DNA from: Chionoecetes opilio
Lineage: Eukaryota > Arthropoda > Malacostraca > Decapoda > Majidae
Assembly (NCBI GenBank): GCA_016584305.1
Contig: JACEEZ010003584.1
Coordinates: forward strand, 17,380 to 81,379
DNA length: 64,000 nt
Direction: 5' to 3'
Shown here piece after piece: positions 45,476-56,021 of the stretch (its first letter is position 1; every line of letters starts with the position of its first letter). A model generated the notes under the pieces. The model did not search any database. It was given only the letters and a program-made list of their open reading frames with translations, and had not been told where the DNA came from. The translations under genes were made by a program, and so were the position numbers.

Positions 45476-46083
45476 TGAACCGTGAAGGGGGGTTTTCTCT
45501 TGAATATATATATATATGAGAGTGTGGTGTGGTAGGAAGCAGGAACATGAGTGGAGGTAGTGGCGGGCGCGTGATAGCTGTGTGGCGCGAGACGGTCAAG
45601 GCTCGGAGAGCGTGGGTTCTTTGGTCTGTGTTGTCTAAGCGTGTCCTTATAGGTAGAGTGTGGGTATGAGCTGGGGACGGGTATATGCGACGCATCTCTC
45701 TGGTCGCCACGTGGTCGATGATGTTGCTCCCCTGATGTTCTGCCTCGCTGTATCTACGATCTTCCTCCTGCACACCCATCCTGTTCGCCCACGGCGCTCT
45801 ATCCTGATTTGATATCTGGACCAATAATTACCAGCTTGTAGACAGAAGATGAATATATTGCCCCAGGAACAGTGGAGTACAGAGATGTAGCCATGGGCTG
45901 GCTGGGGACGGCCGCACGTGGGCCGCCCCAAGGCGAGGAGCGTGAACGTGACCTCCGAGCAGAGTGAGGGCGAGTGACTAAGAGAGGGCGAGGTCACATG
46001 TCAAACATATTTTGATGCGAGGTCAAGGAGAGAGTTGCCATATAGATGCCATATATTATCTACCTACGACACCGTACAGTACA
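45476..46083 (+). repeat. Right LTR with a 145-bp inverted insertion
   Basis: 608 bp. It matches the left LTR except that GTGTGG-TATG is followed here by about 150 extra bp (about 45670-45820). That extra piece is the reverse complement of 45298-45436 just upstream of this LTR, including GTATATGCGACGCATCTCTC and CGCCACGTGGTCGATGATGT. Confidence 0.75.
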
Positions 46084-46087
46084 TACG

Positions 46088-46427
46088 TACATTGAGTGTT
46101 TCTGCTTTTTTACCAGATAATCATGTACTGAAATCATCGCTAAATGCGATCATTGCTACTAATGTGGCTATCATTCAAACCATGATGGATGCTGCTAGTG
46201 GTAAATAATAATTTCTTTGTTTCCTGAATTATTTACTCAAATAGTAATATGTTCACTTATTAATTATATATGGGTTTTTTTTATCGCAAAGGACTGGGCA
46301 AAGGCAAAAAAAGTAACACAAAGCCCGCATAATTGCCAGTCCCTATAAAGAAGACAGTAAGAGAATAATATAAATAGGGTGGGTGGGCCAATTTAGTTCG
46401 GGAGGTGTCTTGTTTTACTCTCTTGAA
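46088..46427. other. Unannotated stretch
   Basis: AT-rich flank to the right of the LTR element. No gene is recognised. Confidence 0.4.
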
Positions 46428-47860
46428 AAGATTTAAGTCCTAGGAAAGTTGAAAAATAGAAACAGAAAGAGAGTTCCAGAGTTAACCAGTGCAGGGATGA
46501 AAGAGTGAAAGTACTGGTTAACTCTTATATTAGGGATATGGATAGAAAAGGGATAAGAATGAGTAGAGTGAGTAAGTCTTGTGCAGCGAGACCGCGGGAA
46601 GGGGGGAATCATGCAGTTAGCAAGTTCAGAAGAGCAGAAAGCATGAATATAACGGTTGAAGATAGCAAGAGAAGCAACATTGCGGTGGTGATTTAAAGAT
46701 TGAAGACAGTCAGAGGAGGGGAGTTGATGAGACGAAAAGCTTTTCTCAAGAAGAAACTCAACCCTGTTTAGGAGAGCTGTATGAGTGGATCCCCCCCCCA
46801 AAACATGAAAGGCATACTCCATACATGGGCGGATCGGTCTTTGTATAGAGCAAGCAGCTGGGAGGGAGGAAAAAAATGGACGCAGACGCCACAGGACACG
46901 TAACTTCATAAAAACAATTTTAGCAAGAGATGAAATGTGAGATTTTCAGTTCAGATTTTTAGTAAAGGATAGTCCTAAAATGTTTATTGTAGAGGAGGGA
47001 GACAGTTGAATGTCGTTGAAGAAGAGGGGATAGTTGTCTAGAAGGTTATGTCAAGTAGATAAGTGAAAAAATAGGGTTCTTGAGGCATTGAACAAAACAA
47101 AGTTTGCTTTGCCCCAATCAAAAATTACAGAAAGATCAGACGTTAGGCGCTCTGTGGTATCTCTCCGTGAATCACTTAGTTCCTGTTGAGTTGAGCGTCT
47201 AATGAACGAATTTGAAAAATGCAGGGTAGAATCATCAGCATAGGAGTGGATAGGGCATTGAGTTAAACTTAGATCATTAATGAATAATAGAAAGAGAGGG
47301 GATAGGACAGAACCCTGAGGAACACCACTATTGATAGACTTATGAGAAAAACAATGACCATATACAGTACGTAGCTGCAATAGAAAGGTTTGAAAGGAAA
47401 CTTAAGATGAAGGTGCAGAGAGGATATAAATTGAATGAGGGTAGTTTAAAAATTAAAGATTCGTGCCAAACTCTATCAAAAGCTTTTGATATGTCAGGGC
47501 AACAGCAAAAGTTTCACTGAACCCCTAAAGGAAGGTGATCAAGATTCAGTTAGGAAAGCTAGAAGATCGCCAGTAGATCGCTCTTTACGGAAACCGTACT
47601 GACGATCAGATAGAAGATTGTGAGCAGATAGATGTTTAATTAAGAATCTTCTTATTAAGTATAGATTCAAAAGCCATAGGAAGGCAGGAAATTAAAGCTA
47701 TAGGACGATAGTATACAGGATTAGAACGATCACCCTTCTTAGAAACAGGTTGAATGTGAGCAATTTCCAGCAAGACGGAAAGGTGAAGTAGATAGATAAA
47801 GACGGAAAAGTTTGACCAGGCAGAGTGCAAGCACAGAAGCACATTTTTTTAATTACCAGA
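46428..47860 (-). mobile_element. Jockey-like non-LTR retrotransposon fragment
   Basis: On the minus strand: PVSKKGDRSNPVYYRPIALI, then SGVPQGSVLSPLFLLFINDL and the catalytic YADD motif in HSYADDSTLHFS. The C-terminal part follows: MKLRVLWRLRPFFSSLPAA, RPCMEYAFHVLGG and RVEFLLEKSF. These are Jockey-type reverse transcriptase and post-RT motifs. Stops and frameshifts interrupt it near 47390-47640 and 46910-47050. The 5' half is absent. Confidence 0.8.
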
Positions 47861-48234
47861 ATTTAAAAACTATTCTCAGGATCGTATACAGAAGTATACC
47901 TCTTTTTTAGAGGTTTTCACTTCTAATTATAACATGGTAACAAAAACATATTTTTTAAAAAATCGCCAGGGTTTTCCACTAAAATTAGACTAATTTTGAT
48001 GCTCTAGCCCGAAAATGACCTTGGGTTTTTGCTAAATAGGTCAGGTTTTTTTGCTAAGAAATTTAAAAAAAACTTTTTTCGAAAAAAAAAAAATTTCTGC
48101 GGATCATGTAAAAACCCCCTGATGATTTTTTCCTTTTTCCTAAAGAAAAAAAGTCAGCGTACCCAAAATTCTTTCAGTTTTTTTTTACCCATAAAATTTG
48201 TAAGCATAATTATCATAAATTGTATAAGATGAGC
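47861..48234. other. Unannotated stretch
   Basis: A- and T-run-rich sequence. No gene is recognised. Confidence 0.4.
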
Positions 48235-49860
48235 GTTACGTGACAAAAATTTCAGAGTTCAGGGCAAAAAAATCGGCTTTTTCTTCGTTTCCCGGTTGTG
48301 GCAGTGCTGGTTGTCTCTCTTCAGGACCAGCAGTGGGCCCGCCATCAGATGCGTCCCACCTCCCTGGTCCCTTCCCCCTTTTGGCGCATGTCCGATGGAA
48401 CCTTTCTCCTGCTCGTTCATCCCCCCAAAGGGTTTTCAGGAAACTTTCCATGTGTGAGCAGGAAGTGCATTAATACTCATCAAACACCGATTTTTTGGGG
48501 GGGCCCTCTATCAGCTGCTGAGAGTCGGGCGTGGTTTGCTCTTCGTTTTCCCCCAGGAAGTTGTTCCCCACCTCCCAAAAGTTTTCCACGCGGCGCACTC
48601 TAGGGTAGGGTTTTTTGGAACTCGTTCCTTTAGAGCTGCCGTATCTTGGGCCATCAAAAATGGGGCCTTCAGCTTTCAAGGTCAGTCCAGGAAAGGTCGG
48701 AAGGTTTAGTTGAAGACCTCCCATTTTTGCCCAGAGCGGCGTAAATTTTTTCTTTAAACCCCAAGCTTCAAGTGTAGGGTGGATCAATATTCTCCCGGTC
48801 AAAAAAGGGTTCGTTTATGATGTTTCCCCCCCCGGTACTAACTGCTCCGCCCCCGGCCCATTTTTCTTTACATAGTGTGGGCTCTGTCTCGCTGTCCCAC
48901 TGCAAAAAAAGCTGGTACTTCGTAAAACCCGGGACTGCTGCCCAAAGTAGAAATTTCACCTCTTAAAGCGACGCAGATGATCTTTGGGTGCTGCTCATTT
49001 TGGATTTTGTCGGCACGTACTTCACGTTTCATATTTCTCTTGAGATTTGGGGAGTGCGCAAGAGGGATTGAGGCAAACCGGTTCCCTTTGTGGAGGGCAC
49101 ACACTTCAAAGAGCGTTTTAAGCGTCAATGAAGAGTCGCCAATTCCGGATCGTATGGGAGCGCCGATTTAAAAGAAGCCCGGGCGCATTCGGCATACCGA
49201 GGTCTTCCCCCTGCGAAGTACCCATGAGGCCTCATCCCTTCTACGAAGAAAGTGATACGGGGCCCTTTCCCAAGTAGATTTTTCTTTTTGAGTTGGAGGC
49301 CAACACTGGGGGAAAGTCTTCGAAAATTTTTGGATCCCAAACCCGATCTTAGCTCACATTGTGAAAAGGGCTGCGGACTATTTTGTGCTTCTATTTCTTC
49401 TGTTTCCTCGCTGTCTGTACGGGGGCCTCGTCTTTCGCTGTGGGAAGCTCTGTAAAATGGTACAGGTTTTCTTCGCAGTGAGCAGTGGACGGGGGGCGAT
49501 GGAAAGGGTCGGGGTATGGAGGCTGTGCCGATTCTTCCGGTTGATGCCATTAGATTGATGGGCAGAAGTAACAATCCGATGCAGGTCAAACGGCTCCCTA
49601 AAAACCCCCTCGGAACCCCAAAAACTTCGTAAAAGTTTTCGCGCCTTCGCCCACCGCCGGAGGTATTCACGCATCTTGCACCCCGTGTGCGGTCCCCAGG
49701 GATTTATCTTGGTCCCCCCAGTTATTTTAAAGAAACCCCCGAGGCCGCTTTCACAAATCCGGATGTTTTCCTGTCCCTGACAGCGTGTTTGTCCGCAGAT
49801 TGCAGAAAAGTCAGGATTATTCGCATGCCCCGCGCCGAAGCCATCCAATAAACTGAAAAA
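48235..49860 (-). pseudogene. Heavily frameshifted remnant of an unnamed multicopy invertebrate gene
   Basis: No single frame is open, but pieces in shifting minus-strand frames line up in order: EISTLGSSPGFYEVPAFFAV (about 48890-48950), STLHLKLGV (about 48780), AAWKTFGRWG (about 48580), LMHFLLTHGKFPENPLGG (about 48420-48470), then RRKVPSDMRQKGEGTREVGR (about 48350-48410) and YCWS/HCWS-RET (about 48310). This order resembles a large multicopy protein family I know from arthropod genomes, in which a FLHSHLDFFPENLG-like stretch is followed by an RYQGRWD-like one. The function is unknown to me. The number of breaks suggests either old decay or poor consensus. Confidence 0.4.
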
Positions 49861-51199
49861 AAAAGAAAGAGCAGCTGATGTCAGAAAATTTAAATTTAGA
49901 ATTTTTAAAATTTTAAAATTTGAATGGAGTAAGGGTGAACAGGTATGATTTGATTGCTAATGTGGAATTCCCTTTATTCAGTGTCGTGCTTGTAATTCGA
50001 TCATATTCCAAGAAAAATGAATGATTGAACTCAAAACCCCGATTTACAGCATAGTGATAGCTCGTCAGGTAGGCCTATGCTTGTATCTCAAAAGTTGACT
50101 GTAAGCAAAATCAATGTGATATTCGGACTCAGAACACCTAAATTAGTCTAAATCAACTGAGAAACCCCTGACGATTTTTTGGCTGTTACCCAGTGTAATT
50201 AATGTGCAATTTTTTTCGGTCAATCATTTAATATTTTGGTACTTTTACAGTTACCTTACTTACTTACCAGACCTATCTGCACATCAATCACTTGCCCTGA
50301 AGATACTATCTATGTAAGGATTTTTGAGTAACATGCTGTACGTGATATTTCCTATGTTTGTTCGTTCTAGTAAATTTATTACAGGTAAATTAATGTATAA
50401 TAACTAAATTAATAATTAATTACTTTTTATAAATAATAAATTACCTTTCCTGTATGTTTTTATTTGGCATTTACTGGAATATCATCTATATCATCGATAT
50501 ATTTTGTGCCTGACACATTCTACACTCAACATCACTTTGCTGAAGTGGTAGTGGATGACTTGCCTGAAAATGAAGATGGCTCTGGGTAGCTTTACACTTC
50601 TCATGGTTAGGTTTAGTTTATGATTTTTTTTATTTCACGTGGGAGCGAAAGGTAGGTGACCGAGCGATGATACAGTATGTATTCTAATAAGAACCATGTT
50701 GTATCATATAAATAAAATTCGTATATATTCTTATATTCTTCTCTATTATTATCTATCTATCTATCTAATAACTAGGTGGCACCCGCACACTGACAGCCGG
50801 TGGGGATATAATTTGCCACAGTGTAATCATTGTGATCAACTTGATATTTATAGCATCGTATGAAATGTATTGTGTATCACTGATGCAGCCTATTTTGATG
50901 TATCTTAAATAATTGTCTATGTCCTTCCTTTCTAAAGATGATATGACATTTCATTGACCTCTCACCATTCATAGTATAAATAAGTTTTAACCATTGCAAT
51001 AAACGGAATCTCAACACACCACTATGTCAGCAAATTACAGTCGCCGCCCATCTCCGCCGCCCGGAGCCAGGGCCCAGAGCGAGACAGGGAGGCCGGCTAC
51101 ATGAGTGGGCTGCTCGCTCCCTACAAAAACTTTCCGGCTGTATATAATATACTTGTGCAGATGTGCACTACGCGCCAAAATATTGGGTTCGCCACATCA
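49861..51199. other. Unannotated stretch
   Basis: AT-rich. It contains an ATCT microsatellite (50751-50768) and a GC-rich patch (51045-51110). No gene is recognised. Confidence 0.4.
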
Positions 51200-51629
51200 T
51201 AACAGCGCTCCCATAAGGGAATTCTGAAAATGTACTCTAAAGCAGCCTAGTGACTTCCGAGAGAGATATCCTACATATGGTAGCTTGTTTAAAGTACGGA
51301 CAGTCCCTCAAGACCGTTGATGAATGTTCAGATGCCACTTGTCAATTATAGACGAAGCATTTTGAAAAGGATCGCCTCACTCACCGCGAGTAATTTGAAC
51401 AGACGCGCGCTGGTATAACTCATTATCTCCATAATGGGCGGCAAGAAAGACCTAACAAAAGAGCAATTAAATTTATTGTAATTCTACACAAGGCAGAGAG
51501 GCCAGTGAAAGAAATATCAAGGATTGTGGGTGTTACGAGGAAATGTGTGCAGAAGTGGGTGAGAACGTTTCGTGAACGTGGCGGGGTGGCATCACCGTAA
51601 CATAAAAGAGGCCAGGGCGAGGATGTAAA
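51200..51629 (+). mobile_element. Tc1-like element, left arm with transposase N-terminus
   Basis: From 51434 the frame reads MGGKKDLTKEQ. After a one-base break near 51470 it continues with ERPVKEISRIVGVTRKCVQK and WVRTFRERGG. This is the N-terminal helix-turn-helix (paired-like) DNA-binding part of Tc1-type transposases. The catalytic part is absent. The non-coding 51200-51410 part precedes it. Both pieces recur inverted (51712-51938 and 56521-56724), forming a foldback. Confidence 0.75.
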
Positions 51630-51711
51630 ACATCAGTAAGCACCCTAAATGTCATGAAACGTCAACTGGATGCCCATCCTCAAATAAGAGCAAGAGAATT
51701 ATTACGATATG

Positions 51712-51938
51712 ACATTTACATCCTCGCCCTGGCCTCTTCTTTATGTTACGGTGATGCCACCCCGCCACGTTCACGAAACGTTCTCACCCACTTCTGCACA
51801 CATTTCCTCGTAACACCCACAATCCTTGATATTTCTTTCACTGGCCTCTCTGCCTTGGTAACGTTACAATAAATTTAATTTGCTCCTTTGTTAGGTCTTT
51901 CTTGCCACCCATTATGGAGATAATGAGAGTTATACCAG
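51712..51938 (-). mobile_element. Tc1-like element, inverted arm (first part)
   Basis: Reverse complement of 51409-51629 with few differences (AAGAAGAGGCCAGGGCGAGG, GTGGCGGGGTGGCATCACCG). The spacer between the arms is about 80 bp, so transcripts across it would fold into a hairpin of more than 200 bp. A 72-codon plus-strand frame here is antisense to the transposase start. Confidence 0.8.
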
Positions 51939-51969
51939 GGGGAGGACCCAGCAACGGAGGTGATATCTC

Positions 51970-52160
51970 CAGCTACGACCTGCTCTCCTAGATACCTAGA
52001 TACTACCTGCCCTTACCAAACGGACCCACAAAGCCTCCCTTCCCTTCCCTCGGTAGGTAGTAACAGGTAGGAAGGCCCTGACTGGCTAGGGCGTCATCCG
52101 TCACCAGCCAATGACAAACTGTTTTTAAAACTTCTCGGCCAATCACAACCCAGCGAGACA
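51970..52160. repeat. Dispersed repeat family, left portion
   Basis: Matches the start of 28155-28880: AGATACTACCTGCCCTTAC, CACCAGCCAATGACAAACTG and CCAATCACAA. Confidence 0.7.
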
Positions 52161-52675
52161 TATTTCCGGGCAAGAATGGCATGCCAGACTGCCTGCTCCC
52201 TGCCTTCTCTCTGCCGAGTCTCCCCCGCCATCTAAAACTAATTCTCGTTTTATTTTGGAATGCTTGCGTTTTAAGGAGTTTTAATCAGAGATGGTCGCGA
52301 TACTTTTTTTTGGTAGTGCGATAACGATACTGCGATACTTTTTTCCCGCTAGTTCGATACTCGATACTCCGCTACTTTTTGGATTTTCTTAAAGTAGTCG
52401 TCCAGACCCATTTTTTTTTTGCCTAATTATGTTGACTGTACATTCAAAACACCTAATCCACCAAAAATAATTGATTTCCAGGCCTTATTTCCGTAAAACA
52501 CGACTTTTGTAAAAAGCGCGCGAAAAAAAAAATCTTCCCTCCAACAGGGCTACGACTGTTATTGATGACGTCAGAATAGGGACACCCGCAGACACTCTGT
52601 CTGACACCTGTCGGCAAATGTTATGATGACCGATTGTACTTCGGTGTCAGACAGTGAATCTGTCGCTGTGACCGA

Positions 52676-53128
52676 CACTCTTCCCACACACACGCCTGCA
52701 CACACGCCTGCGCACCAACACCCTTCCTGCACACACACACACATACACACACAACACACACGTGAGTGGAGGGCGTGTGTGCAGGCGTGTGTGTGGGAAG
52801 TAGGCGTGTGTGTAAGAAGGGTGTCGGTGTGCAGACGTGTGTGCAGGCGTGTTGTGTGGGAAGGGTTTTCGGTGTGCAGGCGTGTGTGTGGGAAGGAAGC
52901 GTGTGTGTGGGAAGGAGGCGTGTGTGCAGGAAGGAGGCGTGTGTGCAGGCGTGTGTGTGTGCAGGCGTCTGTGTGGGAAGGGTGTCGGTGTGCAGGCGTG
53001 TGTGTGGGAAGGAAGCGTGTCTGCAGGCGTGTGTGTGGGAAGGAGGCGTGTGTGCAGGCGTGTGTGTGGGAAGGAGGCGTGTATGCAAGCGTGTGTGTGG
53101 GAAGGAGGCGTGTGTGCAGGCGTGGGTA
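52676..53128. repeat. GT-rich minisatellite, left array
   Basis: Units of GTGTGCAGGCGTGTGTGTGG plus GAAGG, some with GTGTCGGT, on the plus strand. The first 75 bp run in the opposite orientation (CACACACGCCTGCACACACG). Cys/Val-rich and Thr/His/Pro-rich open frames here are repeat artefacts. Confidence 0.85.
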
Positions 53129-53284
53129 AAACTTTTGGGAAAAAGTCCTTCACCCCTATCTTTTTTTTCTTCCCCCTATAGCCAACAAGCCTGGGGAACT
53201 GGCGGGAATACGGGGTTTTTGGGTGGGGGAAGCAAATATAAGTGATTTATGACTCCCCAAAAAAATCATCAAAGTCACTATATG

Positions 53285-53977
53285 TAAAAATCTAACCTAA
53301 CCTAACCTTAACCACAAAGTATACCTAAACCTAACCTTAACCACAAAGTTATAATACCTTTAACCTACCAACCTAACCTTAACCACAAAGTATACCTAAA
53401 CCCAACCTAACCTTAACCACAAAGTATACCTAACCTAACCTAACCTTAACCACAAAGTATACCTAACCTAACTAACCTAACCACCACAAAGTATACCTAA
53501 ACCACCTAGCCTAACCTTAACCACAAAGTATACCTAACCTAACCTTAACCACAAAGTATACCTAACCTAACCTTAACCACAAAGTATACCTAACCTACCT
53601 AACCTTAACCACAAAGTATACCTAACCTAACCTAACCTTAACCACAAAGTATACCTAACCTAACCTACCTAACCTTAACCACAAAGTATACCTAACCTAA
53701 CCTAACCTTAACCACAAAGTATACCTAGCCTTAACCTAACCTTAACCACAAAGTATACCTAACCTAGCCTAACCTAACCTTAACCACAAAGTATACCTAC
53801 CTAACCTAACCTTAACCACAAAGTATACCTAACCTAACCTAACCTTAACCACAAAGTATACCTAACCTAACCTTAACCACAAAGTATACCTAACTACCTA
53901 ACCTAACCTTAACCTACCACAAAAGTATACCTAACTAACCTAACCTTAACCACAAAGTATACCTAACCTAACCTAAC
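53285..53977. repeat. Telomere-like satellite: (CCTAA)n plus TTAACCACAAAGTATA
   Basis: About 20 units, each consisting of one to three CCTAA repeats followed by CCTTAACCACAAAGTATA. On the minus strand this is (TTAGG)n, the common arthropod telomere repeat, interrupted at regular spacing by a fixed 17-18-bp word. Both ends lie within the hAT-like element, so it is not a chromosome end. Confidence 0.9.
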
Positions 53978-54149
53978 TGGCTTATAATTTTTGAGGCACC
54001 TCATAATTTCATAGCGGTCGTGGGGGGTTAACCAAGGCTGAGCGCACGCTGGAACCTTTACAGATGTGAAGTATAATAAGCATACAATACAGTGCGGTAG
54101 TTCATTCAGTCAAGGCCGGAAGGATGAGTTCCAAAGTATTTCCCAGGGG

Positions 54150-54395
54150 TGTGTGTGGGAAGGGTGTCGGTGTGCAGGCGTGTGTGTAGGAAGGAAGCGT
54201 GTGTGCAGGCAGTGTGTGGGGAAGGAGGCGTGTGGGGGGAAGGGTGTCGGTGTGCAGGCGTGAGTGTGGGAAGGGTGTCGGTGTGAAGGCGTGTGTGTGG
54301 GACGGAGGCGTGAGTGTGGAAAGGATGTCGGTGTGCAGGCGTGTGTGTGGGAAGGGTGTCGGTGTGCAAGCGTTGTGTGTGGGAAGGAAGCATGC
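54150..54395. repeat. GT-rich minisatellite, right array
   Basis: Same unit as the left array (GTGTGCAGGCGTGTGTGTGG, GAAGGGTGTCG), same orientation. It lies on the other side of the telomere-like satellite. Confidence 0.85.
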
Positions 54396-55234
54396 TGCAC
54401 CCATAAAGGATGCATGCATGTGGCATATAGCAAAAAAATCTATCAGAAACACCCAAATATCTTCAAGTACTATTATATTTATCTCTGTATTTACGTGCCT
54501 CTGATCAGCGCGGGAAGATGAGCCTCCCTGATGGTACGTCACGGAGCCTGAGCCTGAGCGTCTGCAATCTTGAGTGCGTTTTGAGAACTCGGGAATTTGC
54601 AGATTTTGATTGCGGATTATTTAAAACGGCTGACTGGATACAAAAAGTGACGACGTATTGTTGATATACTCGTCAATGGCTATGATTTGACTGCATTAAA
54701 TCAGGAATGATGAAATGGTCTGGACGACTACTTTAAAAACGATACGCGATACTGCGATACTCCGCTACCGATACTTTTTTCTTAAAGCGATAGTATCGCA
54801 GCAATACTGCGATACCAAAAATTTAGCTTTGCGATACTTTGCTACCTAAGAAAACACTGTATTAGCCAAAAAAAGATCTATTTTACTTAAACTACAGTTT
54901 AGACACATTAAAACATTGTAATATATTAATTTTTAAACTGACAAATTTTATTTAAAATATAAAGGTCGTCTTTTAAAGTATCGCGGGAAATTTAAGCGAT
55001 ACTTGCGTTGCGATACTTATACTCCGCTACTTTGAATTCTTATGCGATACTGCGATACTGCGATACTATTTTGGCGGTGCGATAGTATCGCAGTATCGCA
55101 CTAAGAATCGCTCTCGCCCACCTCTGGTTTTAATGTATCAGATCAGATAGTAAGATATATAAGGAAGGAGCCTGTGTTGCTAGTGGTTTAGTGGTAGAAG
55201 GTGTGTGGGTTAAAATAGTTAATATTTGTGTTAG

Positions 55235-55640
55235 GGGTGGCCCCGTCAAGAATGTTTCCGTCACTCACTGCCCCGCCAGTCACCTCATCATAACATCTTT
55301 AAATCACCCTTATTTAAGGTGACACACGGTGCTACATTGATTTAGATAATGACACGTGTATATAACAGCTCACCATAATCATTAAGATGTATAATAACGA
55401 ATAATAAGACGTTTAACCCTGCCCAAACCTGCCGTGGCGGAGGAGCAAGTGGCCTGCCCCACCCGCCGCCTCTCTCAAAACACGCCGTCATCCGCCTCAC
55501 CTGTGCCTTACTGAAGAAGACAGGTCAGCTCCCACGCTTGTGATAGCACCATAGGATATCACCAGTGATCATAGGATTCCTCAAAGGGTCCTCGCTATCC
55601 TACTAAATATTACCAAGGAGATCTCCGCTGGCGGAGTAGC
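55235..55640. repeat. Dispersed repeat family, right portion
   Basis: Matches 28370-28770: GGGGTGGCC, CACCCTTATTTAAGGTGACA, GACACGTGTATATAACAGCT, CTGAAGAAGACAGGTCAGCT and GATCATAGGATTCCTCAA. The order continues from 51970-52160 once the hAT-like element is removed. Confidence 0.75.
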
Positions 55641-55840
55641 GGGCGGCTGGCGGCGGCCGGCCTGCTCCGCCGATCTCACAACACCCCGTTATCCGCTGTA
55701 CCTGTGCCTTCCTGAAGAAGACAGGTCAGCTCCCACGCCTGTGATAGCACCATAGGATATCACCAGGGATCATAGGATTCCTCAAGGGGTCCTCGCACCC
55801 CAACTAAATATTACCAAGGAGATCTCCCTTGGTGTTGATA
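55641..55840. repeat. Local duplication of the dispersed repeat's end
   Basis: CTGAAGAAGACAGGTCAGCT, CACCATAGGATATCACCAG and CCAAGGAGATCTCC are repeated from the preceding 200 bp, giving a tandem pair of about 190 bp. Confidence 0.7.
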
Positions 55841-55981
55841 TCCACCTCACACTCTCACAGGCTACGTGATGCTACTGCTGCTGCCGCGCTGCCAGACGTG
55901 GATGAGACCCTTTGCTTGTATTTCATCTCTTTACTTATATATATGAATAATAGCCATTCAAATGGGATTACAGCTAAGTAT

Positions 55982-56021
55982 TAATTATCCGACCTTGGGG
56001 GGACCGAAGGTAGGTCGGATA
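55982..56021. repeat. Short perfect hairpin
   Basis: AATTATCCGACCT and its inverted copy AGGTCGGATAATT flank a GA/G-rich loop. With GTCGGATGTTTGGAGGTCGG near 56256, the region resembles a Tigger-like element remnant spanning about 55980-56310. Confidence 0.7.

Larger units (their letters stand above)
42816..46083. mobile_element. Non-autonomous LTR retrotransposon
   Basis: Two direct repeats (42816-43272 and 45476-46083) both start TGAACCGTGAAGGGG and end CGTACAGTACA, the TG...CA form of LTRs. TACG flanks the element on both sides (42812-42815 and 46084-46087). The 2.2-kb interior has no gag or pol motif in any frame. It contains imperfect repeats of a CACTGAAGCGAG / GTGGACTGAAAATAA type (43620-43990) and a GC-rich block (44380-44740). 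No tRNA-primer site starting TGG follows the first LTR, and no clear purine tract precedes the second. It would depend on another element for proteins. Confidence 0.75.
52286..55126. mobile_element. hAT-like element carrying telomere-like satellite
   Basis: The left end CAGAGATGGTCGCGATACTT pairs with the inverted right end CAGAGGTGGGCGAGAGCGAT. A perfect 8-bp target duplication GTTTTAAT flanks it (52278-52285 and 55127-55134), the hAT signature. The subterminal parts are arrays of GCGATACT-type words in both orientations (52300-52385 and 54725-55110). No transposase is present. The middle consists of GT-rich minisatellite, telomere-like satellite, then GT-rich minisatellite again. Confidence 0.9.

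Noticed and set aside
52621..53245. Cys/Val-rich or Thr/His/Pro-rich proteins of 110-170 residues
   Set aside because: They are translations of the GT-rich minisatellite, open in several frames at once.
53285..53977. True chromosome end (telomere)
   Set aside because: The array is interrupted by a fixed 17-18-bp word and lies wholly inside a hAT-like element with a target duplication on both sides.
53285..53977. CRISPR array
   Set aside because: Repeats and intervals are both nearly constant, there are no unique spacers, and the genome is eukaryotic.
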